From JBBQWZ01 sp038210135 (lineage in GTDB: Bacteria; Acidobacteriota; Terriglobia; Bryobacterales; Bryobacteraceae): 33,169 nucleotides of DNA. The DNA is taken from the NCBI GenBank assembly GCA_038210135.1, contig JBBQWZ010000056.1, forward strand, positions 1-33,169, written 5' to 3'. Position numbers and translations under genes: made by a program. Every line of letters begins with the position of its first letter. The stretch's first letter is position 1. This document shows, one piece after another, positions 1-10,594 of this stretch. The notes beneath the pieces were generated by a model. The model was given only the letters and a program-made list of their open reading frames with translations, was not told where the DNA came from and did no database searches.

Positions 1-233
1 AGCCGCATCCGCGATGCGCCGCCGCCAATGTCACGTTTTCGTCCACCGAAGCCAGACTCTAGTTCGGGCAGTTACGCGCCAGTGTGTTCCCGGCCATTGC
101 TCGCGGCACCTTCGCAGCTCTTATTTTGCCTTCTCCACCCCTCCTCCACTGGTTTCTGGCTTTCACGACGCACGTCCCCGTGCGTGTGTGACTCTGGTCG
201 CGGCTCGGTTGCGATACAAACGTCTCGCCTGAC
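1..233. other. No gene recognised at left edge
   Basis: This stretch lies downstream of the NUDIX gene, which is transcribed leftward. Two overlapping plus-strand frames are open, but their translations are rich in Arg, Ser, Pro and Cys and resemble no family I know. I see no convincing terminator hairpin or RNA gene. Confidence 0.4.
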
Positions 234-749
234 TCAGCGATTGAGGCCGTAGCCGATCATGGTTTTTCCATCGATGATTTTGCCGGTGCGGATCATCTCG
301 CCGATCTCTTTTTTGGTAAACCACTGCATCTTGATGCGCTCATCTTCCATCGGAGTCTGTTCTCCAGCAGTGAGGCCGCGGGCGACGAAAATGGTCATTT
401 TCTCGGCGAGAAATCCGGGGCTCGGGTAGAAGGAAACCAGCTTCTTCCAGCTCTTGGCTCTGTAGCCGGTCTCCTCTTTCAGCTCGCGTTTCGCGGCCTT
501 AAGGGCGGTTTCGCCGGGATCGAGTCGGCCGGCCGGAAGCTCCCACAGGAACGCGCGCGCGGGCAGACGATACTGCCTGGCAAGTAGGATCCGGCCTTTG
601 GCATCGACCGGCATGATGACGGCGGATCCGCCATGTTGGATGACGGCGCGCTTGATTTCGAAGCCGCCTTTACCGGGTTCGATGGCGACATCCTGAGTGA
701 CCCAAAAAATGGGCGTGCGGCAGATTTCCTGAGACGAGATGAGTTTCAT
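234..749 (-). CDS. NUDIX hydrolase, ADP-ribose pyrophosphatase-like
   Basis: The 171-residue protein is a NUDIX hydrolase, a family that cleaves nucleoside diphosphates linked to another moiety. The Nudix box is complete at residues 74-96: G74, E80, R88-E89-L90, E92-E93 and G95 give the GX5EX7REUXEEXG pattern. The preceding segment (RQYR...WELPAGR, about 58-75) is typical of the ADP-ribose/ADP-sugar pyrophosphatase subgroup, so ADP-ribose hydrolysis is the likely activity, though substrate cannot be fixed by sequence alone. The protein has no signal peptide and should be cytoplasmic. It starts at ATG 749, only 9 bases after the polX stop, and appears to be the last gene of a four-gene operon. 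A housekeeping role in nucleotide sanitation would fit its DNA-repair neighbour. Confidence 0.9.
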   Translation of the reverse strand: MKLISSQEICRTPIFWVTQDVAIEPGKGGFEIKRAVIQHGGSAVIMPVDAKGRILLARQYRLPARAFLWELPAGRLDPGETALKAAKRELKEETGYRAKSWKKLVSFYPSPGFLAEKMTIFVARGLTAGEQTPMEDERIKMQWFTKKEIGEMIRTGKIIDGKTMIGYGLNR

Positions 750-758
750 GAGTGGGTG

Positions 759-2501
759 TTATTTGGCGATCGCTTTTTCAAATTCGGCCAACGGCAACGT
801 GTTCAGGATGTCCTTCGCTTCAAGCCATCCGCGGCGCGCGGTGGTGACTCCGTAACGCATGTTGAGAAGATGCTTGGGATGGTGCGCGTCTGTGGAAACG
901 GTGAAACGGACGCCCTTGGCCTTCGCGGCGCGGACCAAAGGTCCGCTCAGATCGAGGCGCTCCGGACTGGCGTTGATTTCGAGATGCACCTTGTGGCGGG
1001 CGGCGGCGGTCGTAATCGCGTCGAAGTCGAAAGAATACGCATCGCGATGCAGTAGCAGGCGGCCGGTGGGATGGCCGAGCGCCTTAAGGTGTGGGCATTC
1101 GATCGCGCGCAAGAGGCGATCGGTCATCTCGGCGGTTTCGAGATTCATGTAGCTGTGGACACTGCCGACGACGAAGTCGAGTTCGGCGAGCGCGTCGATT
1201 GCCAGGTCCATCGCGCCATCGCGCAGGATGTCACATTCGAGACCGGAGAAAACGCGGATGCCGAGTTGTTTCGCGTCGATTTCGCGGACTTGCTTGGCGA
1301 AGGCCACGGCGCGCGTTTCGTCCAGGCCGTTGGCCATGGCGAGCGCTTTTGAGTGATCGGTAATGACGATGTACTCATAGCCCAGCGCGCGGGCGGCTTC
1401 CGCCATTTCCTCGAGCGTCGCGCGGCCATCGCTCTCGGTCGTGTGCATGTGGAGATCGCCACGGATGTCGGCGAGCTTCACGAGATTCGGAATGCGGCCT
1501 TCGGCGGCGGCTTCGAGCTCGCCCGAATTTTCGCGCAATTCCGGCGGAATCCAGGCGAGGCCGAGTCGCTCGTAGATTTCCTCTTCGGTGCGGCTGGCGA
1601 CGACGTTGCCCGTCGCCACTTCGGCGAGACCGTATTCATTCAACGTCAGGCCCATCTTGAGGGCTCGCGTGCGCAGCGTGACGCTGTGCTCTTTGCTGCC
1701 AGTGAAATACTGCAGCGCAGCTCCGTAGTTTTCCTCAGGCAACGCGCGGAGATCCACCTGCAGACCTTCGAGGCCGAAGCTGACGCTGGCTTTGTTTTCG
1801 CCTTTCGCCAGCACCTCGTGAACCTTCGGATGCTTAACGAACTTCTCGAGCGCTTCCGCCGCGCCGGGTCCGATCGCGAGCAGGTCGAGGTCGCCGACGG
1901 TTTCTTTTCCCCGGCGCGAACTGCCCGCCGCGATCACCTTGTCGATGCCCTCGCCACTTAGGTATTCGATCAGTTCGTCCGCGGCGGCTTGCGCAAAGTT
2001 GAGCAGGAATCGGCCCGCGCGTTTCCTGTAGGAAGCGATGGAGCGCAGGACCTTTTCTTCGAGCTTCGCGCCCATGCGCGGTAGTTCCTGGAGTTTGTGT
2101 TCCTGGCAGAGTCTCTCCAGCCCGTCGATGGTCGAGACGCGGTAGTGTTCCCAGATGAGGCGGATGCTTTTGGGCCCGAGGCCTTGAATTTTAAGCAGCT
2201 CTAGCGCGGTCGGAGGATATTTCGCGAGCATTTCATCGCGCCGCTCGAAGGATCCGCGGAGGGCGATTTCGGCGAGGCCGGACGCGATGCCTTTCCCGAT
2301 TCCGGGGACGTCGGTGACTTTGCGCGTGGAGTCCGCGACGATATCCATCACGCGGTCGGGGTAGCTTTCGATGGCGGCCGCGGCGTTGCGGTAGCTGCGA
2401 ATGCGAAAGCCGTCCTCGCCGGCAATTTCCATGAGGTCGGCGGTTTCAGCCAGCATACGCGCGAGGGCGTGATTGTCGAGCGAAGTTCCGGGGATGCTCA
2501 T
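759..2501 (-). CDS. polX: DNA polymerase/3'-5' exonuclease PolX
   Basis: The 580-residue protein has the full bacterial PolX layout, a family-X repair polymerase fused to a PHP nuclease domain. Helix-hairpin-helix motifs lie near residues 63-80 and 104-120. The nucleotidyltransferase signature GSSRRGKETVGDLDLL (193-208) supplies D204 and D206, and D250 is the third metal-binding Asp. The PHP domain follows a linker near 330: H351/H353, H383, E422, H449, H477 and D538/H540 are all in place. In characterised homologues this enzyme fills short gaps in base-excision repair and has Mn-dependent 3'-5' exonuclease and AP-endonuclease activities. Its ATG overlaps the stop of the upstream secreted-protein gene as ATGA, which suggests translational coupling. 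The length matches the family. Confidence 0.96.
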   Translation of the reverse strand: MSIPGTSLDNHALARMLAETADLMEIAGEDGFRIRSYRNAAAAIESYPDRVMDIVADSTRKVTDVPGIGKGIASGLAEIALRGSFERRDEMLAKYPPTALELLKIQGLGPKSIRLIWEHYRVSTIDGLERLCQEHKLQELPRMGAKLEEKVLRSIASYRKRAGRFLLNFAQAAADELIEYLSGEGIDKVIAAGSSRRGKETVGDLDLLAIGPGAAEALEKFVKHPKVHEVLAKGENKASVSFGLEGLQVDLRALPEENYGAALQYFTGSKEHSVTLRTRALKMGLTLNEYGLAEVATGNVVASRTEEEIYERLGLAWIPPELRENSGELEAAAEGRIPNLVKLADIRGDLHMHTTESDGRATLEEMAEAARALGYEYIVITDHSKALAMANGLDETRAVAFAKQVREIDAKQLGIRVFSGLECDILRDGAMDLAIDALAELDFVVGSVHSYMNLETAEMTDRLLRAIECPHLKALGHPTGRLLLHRDAYSFDFDAITTAAARHKVHLEINASPERLDLSGPLVRAAKAKGVRFTVSTDAHHPKHLLNMRYGVTTARRGWLEAKDILNTLPLAEFEKAIAK

Positions 2502-2947
2502 TTCCAGTAGATATCCACGTAGTCGGCCGCCTGGTCGCAGGGATTATCCATTGCCTGCATCCGCCAGAAGGCGCGCGGACCCTTAATCAGAAAAGTGTAT
2601 TCGCCATTGCGATCGCATACTTTGCCGTCGGCGATGTGGCTGACGAGTGTCCTGATTCGCCCGCGAAATTTGAACGTCTTCGCGGCAACTTCGGTGATTA
2701 CGCCATCGATGCGGACGTAGCCGACTCCGTTTTGTTCCTTGGCTTCGCCGGTGATCATGAGGGTACCGTTCCTGTCGGTCACCATTACTTTGCCGGGAGC
2801 TTTGTCGAGCCACTGGAGGGAAAGCTTATGCTCACCGAGTAGAAGCTTCTTCCCAGCTTCGTCGTTAATTACCGTTTTCGCGATGACGGTTTTCGCATCC
2901 TGTGCGAACGCGGGAAGGGCGAGCAGGAACAGCCATCGGGCAAGCAT
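2498..2947 (-). CDS. Small secreted protein of unknown function
   Basis: This encodes 149 residues. The start at 2947 is chosen because the next residues, MLARWLFLLALPAFAQ, form a clear signal peptide ending in an AFA-Q cleavage site, and because it lies 4 bases after the stop of the CDF gene; the open frame further upstream reads through that gene. The mature part (about 130 residues) has alternating polar and hydrophobic stretches suggesting a beta-rich fold, plus two Cys residues near the C-terminus (CDRNGEY and NPCDQ) that may form a disulphide. I do not recognise the family. Position in the operon implies co-expression with a metal exporter and PolX, but gives no specific role. It probably resides in the periplasm. 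Confidence 0.75.
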   Translation of the reverse strand: MLARWLFLLALPAFAQDAKTVIAKTVINDEAGKKLLLGEHKLSLQWLDKAPGKVMVTDRNGTLMITGEAKEQNGVGYVRIDGVITEVAAKTFKFRGRIRTLVSHIADGKVCDRNGEYTFLIKGPRAFWRMQAMDNPCDQAADYVDIYWK

Positions 2948-2951
2948 AGAG

Positions 2952-3854
2952 CTATGGTCGCATCTCCGTTGGAGTTTGCGGTCCGAGTTGCGGCGTTTCG
3001 TGTCCGGCGATGTAGGGCTCGACATGGACCAGGACATCGGCGACCCAGTCGAGCCGTTCGCGAATTTCGCGCTTGACCCGCCTCGCGATTTCGTGGGAGT
3101 CGCGGACGCTGAGGTCGGGATCGACTTCGAGATGCAAATCCACGTGATAGCGCATGCCGGTTTTGCGCGCGTAGCATTTCTCAATCGCCTTCGCTCCCGG
3201 AACGCGCAGTGCCACATCACGGATTTGGGCGATCAGTTTAGGATCGGGCATCGTATCGACCAGCAGGGACGCGGTGTCGTAAATGACGCGAATTCCGAGA
3301 AAAATGACGATCAGGCCGACGACGAAACCGCCGTAGTGGTCGGCGGCGGAGAAGCGCTCAGGGTTCGACAAGGCGATGGCGAGCGCGATCATGGCCGTGA
3401 TGCCGGAGAACATATCGACGGCGTCATGCCAGGCGTCGGCGACCAGGGAGGCGGCCTGGAGGCGGCGTCCGGCGCGCAGCTTGAAGGCAAATACGGTCCC
3501 CTTAATGAGGACCGAGATGAGCACAGGCCACATCGCATAGGCGGCGGGAATGTGCGCAGGATCGTGGAGACGGTCGATGGCGCGATGGCAGATCAAAACG
3601 CCGGATGCGGCGAGAATGGTGCCGACGAAAAGTCCGGCGAGGGTTTCGAAGCGGCCGTGTCCGTACGGATGATCTTCGTCGGCGGGCTTGGCGGCGATAT
3701 AGAGACCAACGAGCACAATGCCCGAGGTCAGGACGTCGGAAGCGGATTCGAAGCCGTCGGAGACGACGGCGGTCGAGTTGGCTTTCAGGCCGACGATGAT
3801 TTTCGCCGCGGCCATGACGAAGCCGATCAGGATGCTGAGCCCGGCGATGCCCAT
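2952..3854 (-). CDS. Cation diffusion facilitator (CDF) family metal efflux transporter
   Basis: The 300-residue protein is a CDF/ZT-type antiporter that exports divalent metals (Zn, Fe, Mn, Co) from the cytoplasm in exchange for protons. The TM2 site reads D33-GFESAS-D40, with Glu where many zinc transporters have His. The loop HPYGHGRFE (62-70) is the family hallmark, and the TM5 site is D140-AW-H143-DAV-D147. About six hydrophobic segments are followed by a cytoplasmic ferredoxin-like domain (about 208-290) with HVDLHLEVD. ATG 3854 is the first Met in the family-like region; the frame continues open upstream but that translation is antisense to the creatininase gene. It leads the minus-strand operon and is divergent from 3909. 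Metal specificity is uncertain. Confidence 0.92.
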   Translation of the reverse strand: MGIAGLSILIGFVMAAAKIIVGLKANSTAVVSDGFESASDVLTSGIVLVGLYIAAKPADEDHPYGHGRFETLAGLFVGTILAASGVLICHRAIDRLHDPAHIPAAYAMWPVLISVLIKGTVFAFKLRAGRRLQAASLVADAWHDAVDMFSGITAMIALAIALSNPERFSAADHYGGFVVGLIVIFLGIRVIYDTASLLVDTMPDPKLIAQIRDVALRVPGAKAIEKCYARKTGMRYHVDLHLEVDPDLSVRDSHEIARRVKREIRERLDWVADVLVHVEPYIAGHETPQLGPQTPTEMRP

Positions 3855-3896
3855 GTTTCTTGAACCAAGGATAACAACCGCCGCCTTCCCAGGCGT

Positions 3897-3902
3897 TACA
3901 AT
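3897..3902 (+). promoter_or_regulatory. -10 hexamer TACAAT placed for a leaderless transcript
   Basis: TACAAT matches the TANNNT -10 core and sits 6 bases before ATG 3909, so the predicted transcription start falls on the A of the start codon. There is no Shine-Dalgarno sequence before that ATG, which agrees with leaderless translation. No good -35 is seen. Confidence 0.4.
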
Positions 3903-3908
3903 GCGGCA

Positions 3909-4739
3909 ATGCTTCTCTATGATTCGGCGGCGAGGTGGATGCGGGGCGGTCTGATCCTGCTGGCGGCGCTGACGCCGGTGTTGGCGCAGTCTACGCGCGA
4001 GATGAACGAGATCAACTGGATGGAATTTCGCGAATTGGTTCCGTCCAAAATCGAGACCGTGATTCTGCCGACCGGCACGTTGGAGCCGCACGGCGTCACC
4101 GCGAACGGCTCGGACAATCTTGCTCCGGTGGCGATCGCCCGCGCGATGGCTCCGCGAATCAATGCGCTGGTGGCTCCGGTGGTTAGTTACGGGATCACCG
4201 GCAGCATGGATGCCTACGCCGGGGCGCTTTCTATTTCGGAAGCCGGGTATCGCGCGTACATGAGCGATCTGCTGCGGGGTCTCGCGAAGATGGGCTTCAA
4301 GAACATCATCATTATTAACGGACATGGCGGTCCCCAGACGGCGGTGCTCAACGACCTGGCGATTTCGACCGGCCGCGAGTTCCGGGTCCGGACGTTGGTG
4401 ACCAACTGGTGGACGTATTGTTCCGACGTGACGCTAAAGATCTTTGGCGAGGACGGCGGGCATGCCGGATGGAACGAGAATGCGTTCATTCAGGCGATCG
4501 ATCCGAAGCTGGTGCACAAGGAGCGCTATAGCGATTCGATGGCGACGGCGAATCCGCGGCCGGGCGCGTACTCCGCGTATCCTTCCCCATCCTCGATTGG
4601 GCTGTACACGGCGGGCCAGGGGTACGTGAAATTCGATCAGGCGAAAGCTGACGCCTACTTCAAGGCGGTGAACGACAAGATGACCGCCCTAGCCGAGGAG
4701 ATGATCTCGAAGTGGGATAAGGCCGGACTCTTCCGATAG
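3909..4739 (+). CDS. Secreted creatininase-family amidohydrolase
   Basis: The 276-residue protein belongs to the creatininase superfamily of binuclear-metal amidohydrolases, which includes creatinine amidohydrolase, FAPy deformylase and mycofactocin MftE. Metal-ligand motifs are present: PTGTLEPHG with E59 and H61, D69, NGHGG with H139, and GHAGWNENAF with H185 and E190. An N-terminal hydrophobic stretch ending in VLAQ (about 14-27) is a signal peptide, so the enzyme is probably periplasmic, whereas canonical creatininases are cytoplasmic. ATG 3909 is supported by a leaderless -10 six bases upstream; ATG 3939 is an alternative with a weak GAGG. It is divergent from the CDF operon. Substrate is unknown; export and lack of creatine-pathway neighbours argue against a true creatininase. 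Confidence 0.85.
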   Translation: MLLYDSAARWMRGGLILLAALTPVLAQSTREMNEINWMEFRELVPSKIETVILPTGTLEPHGVTANGSDNLAPVAIARAMAPRINALVAPVVSYGITGSMDAYAGALSISEAGYRAYMSDLLRGLAKMGFKNIIIINGHGGPQTAVLNDLAISTGREFRVRTLVTNWWTYCSDVTLKIFGEDGGHAGWNENAFIQAIDPKLVHKERYSDSMATANPRPGAYSAYPSPSSIGLYTAGQGYVKFDQAKADAYFKAVNDKMTALAEEMISKWDKAGLFR

Positions 4740-5171
4740 CGGGGAGGCGGCGTACCGGTACGATCTTTGAGAATTACGGTGTTTGCGATCCACTTCTTAG
4801 TTGTATGTCCGAGTGGAAAGAAGTGGCTAGGAAAGCGGAAGAGTTCCGCACGGGAGTGATCGCGACGCGATGCGGTCCACGGGTGATGTGGCAGAGGAAT
4901 TCTCTACTTGCCCGGCGCCAGCGTGAATCGGAGGAGTTGCACCGGCTGCCGGTGCCAAAAATCCGGAGCGCCGTTCCGCCGACGGTCCCGATGGTGGCGC
5001 GCGCGATTCCGACGAAACGGTCCATTCTGGGCTATGTCGGAGACCGGCACTGGATGGTGGCCTTTCTAACACGTATGGCCTATCTTATGGAGTCGGCGTC
5101 CGCGTTCCGCTCGCACTGACGCATTTCGAGCGATCCGAGGAAATCGGCGATTTTCCGCGAATCCCTCTTAG

Positions 5172-5199
5172 CCCGCCCTTTCTGGGCGGGATTTTCTTT
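5172..5199 (+). terminator. Intrinsic terminator
   Basis: A perfect 7-bp stem (CCCGCCC / GGGCGGG, 5172-5178 and 5184-5190) with a TTTCT loop is followed by ATTTTCTTT. It points along the plus strand and would insulate clpB from upstream transcription, about 430 bases past the creatininase gene. Confidence 0.7.
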
Positions 5200-5241
5200 G
5201 ATAGAGGCCGACATTTTGGATGTCCGTTCCTGCCGACGAGC

Positions 5242-5264
5242 CTCATATCCATCTAAGATATGAG
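5242..5264. promoter_or_regulatory. Perfect 8-N7-8 palindrome upstream of clpB, HAIR-like geometry
   Basis: CTCATATC, a 7-base spacer and GATATGAG form a perfect dyad about 120 bases before clpB and 20 bases before a putative -35. The arm-spacer-arm geometry is like the HAIR operator (CTTGAGT-N7-ACTCAAG) bound by the heat-shock repressor HspR, which in Streptomyces controls clpB and lon, the two genes found here. The arm sequence differs from HAIR, so the binding protein is unknown. No CIRCE element (TTAGCACTC-N9-GAGTGCTAA) is present. Confidence 0.5.
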
Positions 5265-5283
5265 CGTAATACACTAAGATCAT

Positions 5284-5312
5284 TTTACAATCCGATGTGT
5301 ATGTGATAGCAT
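5284..5312 (+). promoter_or_regulatory. Putative sigma-70-type promoter of clpB
   Basis: TTTACA (5284-5289, five of six matches to TTGACA) is separated by 17 bases from TAGCAT (5307-5312, four of six matches to TATAAT). It lies 70 bases before the clpB ATG and just downstream of the palindrome. No clear sigma-32 motif was seen. Confidence 0.4.
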
Positions 5313-5383
5313 CTGACTAGGCAAACACGTCAGCAGCCAGTGGTCCGGCGACTGGGCCGTCAGGTGCTGCAAGAGGTGGGGAT

Positions 5384-7942
5384 ATGGATATCAACCGATT
5401 TACAGAGAAACTGCAGGAAGGCGTGAAAAACGCGCAATCCTTGGCGGTTCGACGTGGAAACCAGCAGGTTGACGCTGAGCACCTGGTGGCCTCACTACTT
5501 GAGCAGTCGGGGGGCTTGGCTACCTCCATCTTGTTGAAAGTAGAAGCGGAAGCGGGTGGACAAGCGGGTCCGGAAGCCCTACATCGCCGGATGATGCAGG
5601 ATTTGGACAAGCTGCCCAAGGTTTCAGGGCCGACGGCTGCAGATCAGATTTATGTCACGCCACGCCTGCAGAAACTGCTGGTTGGTGCGGAAGATGAAGC
5701 GAAACGGCTGAAGGACGACTACGTTTCGGTCGAGCACATCATCCTTGCGGCGGCGGATCAAGTAAAGGCGTTCAGCGAACTCGGGCTCACGCGAGACCGG
5801 ATTGCGAAAGCTTTGCAATCGGTCCGTGGGAACCAGCGGGTCACGACTCAGGATCCGGAATCTACATATGAAGCCCTGGAGAAATACGGCCGGGATCTGA
5901 CCAAGGCTGCCGCGGATGGCAAGCTCGATCCGGTGATCGGGCGCGATGAAGAGATCCGGCGGGTCATCCAGGTTTTGTCGCGGAGAACGAAGAATAATCC
6001 AGTGCTGATTGGCGAGCCCGGCGTCGGAAAGACGGCGATCGTCGAGGGCTTGGCCCTGCGGATTATCCGCGGCGATGTTCCGGAGGGGCTGAAGAATCGC
6101 AAGATCATATCGCTCGATATGGGCGCCTTGATTGCGGGCGCGAAGTTCCGCGGCGAGTTTGAAGAACGTTTGAAGGCGGTGCTCAAGGAAGTCCAATCGG
6201 CCGAGGGCGAGATCATCCTGTTCATCGACGAGCTACATACGGTCGTCGGGGCGGGCAAGGCCGAAGGCTCGATGGACGCCGGCAACCTGCTGAAGCCGAT
6301 GCTCGCGCGCGGCGAGTTGCACTGCATCGGCGCGACGACGCTCGACGAGTATCGCAAGAACATCGAGAAGGACGCGGCCCTCGAGCGGCGCTTCCAGACG
6401 GTATTGGTGGATCAGCCCTCGGTCGAAGATACCGTTTCGATTCTGCGCGGTTTGCGCGAGCGATATGAAGTTCACCACGGCGTACGGATTAAAGATTCGG
6501 CGCTCGTGGCCGCGTCCGTGATGAGCGACCGATACATTTCCGATCGTTTCCTGCCGGACAAGGCGATTGATTTGGTGGACGAAGCAGCGGCGAAGCTGCG
6601 CGTCGAAATCGATTCGATGCCGGCGTCCCTCGACGAGCTCTTGCGTCGTAGTATGCAGCTCGAAATCGAGCGCGAAGCTTTGAAGAAGGAAACCGATTCG
6701 GCGTCGCGCGACCGGCTGACCAAGATCGAAAAAGAGCTGGCGGAGTTGAAGACCAACTCTTCGGCATTGAAGGCGCAGTGGGACACCGAGAAAGCCGCGG
6801 TGCAGAAGCTGCGCTCGATTCGCGAGCAGATCGAACAGATGAAAGCGGAGATCGAAAAGGCGGAGCGCGCCTACGATCTCAATAAAGCGGCCGAGTTGAA
6901 GTACGGCAAGCTGACGCAACTGGAACGCGATTTGGCCGCCGAACAAAAGCGTCTGGCCGAAACGCAGGACCGCTCGCGGCTTTTGAAAGAAGAAGTAGAC
7001 GAGGAAGACATCGCAAAGATCGTCAGCCGCTGGACCGGCGTTCCGGTGGAAAAGATGCTGCAAGGCGAAATGAAGAAGCTGTTGCATCTAGACGAAGAAC
7101 TTCATAAGCGCGTCGTCGGCCAGGACGAGGCGGTGGAGGCTGTGGCGGAGGCCGTCATGCGCGCGCGCAGTGGCTTGAAAGATCCGAAGAGGCCGATCGG
7201 CAGCTTCATTTTCCTTGGTCCGACGGGCGTCGGCAAAACCGAACTTGCCCGGGCGCTCGCGGAGTATTTGTTCGACGACGAGCGGGCGATGATTCGCATC
7301 GATATGTCGGAATACCAGGAGAAGCACACGGTATCGAGGTTGGTCGGCGCGCCTCCCGGATATATCGGCTACGACGAAGGCGGCCAGTTGACGGAGGCCG
7401 TGCGGCGCCGACCGTATGCGGTGGTGCTGTTCGACGAAATCGAAAAAGCGCATCCGGATGTGTTCAATGTGCTGCTGCAGTTGCTCGACGACGGGCATCT
7501 GACGGATTCGCAGGGGCGAACCGTGAATTTCAAGAACACGATCGTGATCATGACTTCAAACGCGCGCGAAAGCGAGCTGTCGACGGTGTTCCGGCCGGAG
7601 TTTCTGAACAGGGTGGATGAAGTGATTAATTTCCACTCGCTCGATGAATCGCATTTGAAGCTGATCGTCGAAATTCAGTTGGCTGGACTGCGGAAGCGCC
7701 TCGAAGAGCGGCACATTTCGCTCACTCTGACGGACGCGGCGCGCGCGCATCTGGTGAAGGTCGGCTACGATCCGGCCTATGGGGCGCGTCCGCTCAAGCG
7801 GGCGATTCAGCGGGAAGTGGAGACGGCGTTGGCGAAGCGGATTCTGAGCGGGGAGGTCCGCGACGGGATGGCGGTCCACGTCGATGAGCGCGGCGGTGTG
7901 CTTGCGTTTGAATCCGCCGAGACGCCGGTGGCGTTTGGGTAA
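5384..7942 (+). CDS. clpB: Chaperone ATPase ClpB (Hsp100 disaggregase)
   Basis: The 852-residue protein is the two-ring AAA+ disaggregase that rescues aggregated proteins together with DnaK. An N-terminal repeat domain spans about 1-145. NBD1 has Walker A GEPGVGKT at 210 and Walker B LFIDELHT. A coiled-coil middle domain rich in Glu, Lys and Arg occupies about 400-530. NBD2 has Walker A GPTGVGKT at 612 and Walker B VVLFDEIEKAH, followed by the C-terminal D2 small domain with GYDPAYGARPLKRAI. AGAGGTGG lies just before ATG 5384. One oddity: between sensor 1 (MTSN) and the arginine-finger motif FRPEFLNR only nine residues remain, against 29 in E. coli ClpB (from memory). The reading frame is otherwise intact. 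It is followed by lon after 103 bases. Confidence 0.98.
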   Translation: MDINRFTEKLQEGVKNAQSLAVRRGNQQVDAEHLVASLLEQSGGLATSILLKVEAEAGGQAGPEALHRRMMQDLDKLPKVSGPTAADQIYVTPRLQKLLVGAEDEAKRLKDDYVSVEHIILAAADQVKAFSELGLTRDRIAKALQSVRGNQRVTTQDPESTYEALEKYGRDLTKAAADGKLDPVIGRDEEIRRVIQVLSRRTKNNPVLIGEPGVGKTAIVEGLALRIIRGDVPEGLKNRKIISLDMGALIAGAKFRGEFEERLKAVLKEVQSAEGEIILFIDELHTVVGAGKAEGSMDAGNLLKPMLARGELHCIGATTLDEYRKNIEKDAALERRFQTVLVDQPSVEDTVSILRGLRERYEVHHGVRIKDSALVAASVMSDRYISDRFLPDKAIDLVDEAAAKLRVEIDSMPASLDELLRRSMQLEIEREALKKETDSASRDRLTKIEKELAELKTNSSALKAQWDTEKAAVQKLRSIREQIEQMKAEIEKAERAYDLNKAAELKYGKLTQLERDLAAEQKRLAETQDRSRLLKEEVDEEDIAKIVSRWTGVPVEKMLQGEMKKLLHLDEELHKRVVGQDEAVEAVAEAVMRARSGLKDPKRPIGSFIFLGPTGVGKTELARALAEYLFDDERAMIRIDMSEYQEKHTVSRLVGAPPGYIGYDEGGQLTEAVRRRPYAVVLFDEIEKAHPDVFNVLLQLLDDGHLTDSQGRTVNFKNTIVIMTSNARESELSTVFRPEFLNRVDEVINFHSLDESHLKLIVEIQLAGLRKRLEERHISLTLTDAARAHLVKVGYDPAYGARPLKRAIQREVETALAKRILSGEVRDGMAVHVDERGGVLAFESAETPVAFG

Positions 7943-8045
7943 GAAACCACAAATTGGCTTGCGGCACGCTGCGCCGGCCAAGAGAATCAGAACCTTTTTG
8001 ACGGTTCAGGAATCTAAGTGAGTAAGGAGCAGGCTGGGACCAATC

Positions 8046-10432
<2,387 letters not shown>

Positions 10433-10436
<4 letters not shown>

Positions 10437-10594
10437 AGCGCCGAGCCGGTAAACGAAATCTTCCGGCGAAGGAAGTTCATCCGTTTCTCCGGTGGCTGCG
10501 CCAGGTGGCGGCGAATTTGATCGATCAAAGCGAGCGCGCTTTCCTTTTTAAGGGCGGCGAGCTTTGCTTTCTTGGTGGGCCTTTTGTTCGGCAT
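10433..10594 (-). CDS. Small basic protein paired with the nucleotidyltransferase
   Basis: The frame encodes 53 residues, rich in Lys and Arg, ending MNFLRRKISFTGSAL. The start at 10594 lies inside the 3' end of the upstream nucleotidyltransferase frame, an overlap typical of coupled gene pairs. I recall small acidobacterial proteins next to nucleotidyltransferases with a similar Asn-Phe-Leu-Arg...Gly-Ser-(Ala/Ser)-Leu tail, but cannot verify this. A central amphipathic stretch (ALALIDQIRRHLAQ) could be one helix. Function is unknown; a toxin-antitoxin-like partner role is only inference. Its stop codon overlaps the convergent lon stop by 4 bases. Confidence 0.5.

Larger units (their letters stand above)
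4740..5383. other. Intergenic region between creatininase gene and clpB
   Basis: This 644-base gap contains an intrinsic terminator, a perfect palindrome and a putative clpB promoter, listed separately. A plus-strand frame at 4805-5119 (104 codons, ending 50 bases before the terminator) has no ribosome site and no recognisable family; it could be a small gene, but I consider it unsupported. A 7-bp inverted repeat with a 3-base loop lies at about 4939-4955 and is followed by A-runs, not T-runs, so it is not a plus-strand terminator. Confidence 0.4.

Noticed and set aside
2739..3863. Long plus-strand frame of 374 codons
   Set aside because: It is antisense to the CDF and secreted-protein genes, and its translation lacks family features while the minus strand shows clear motifs.
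4939..4955. 7-bp inverted repeat GCACCGG-CTG-CCGGTGC
   Set aside because: No T-tract follows on either strand in the right place; no regulator link is visible.
4805..5119. 104-codon plus-strand frame before clpB
   Set aside because: No ribosome site, no recognisable motif, and overlapping frames on the other strand are equally open; GC-rich DNA gives such frames by chance.
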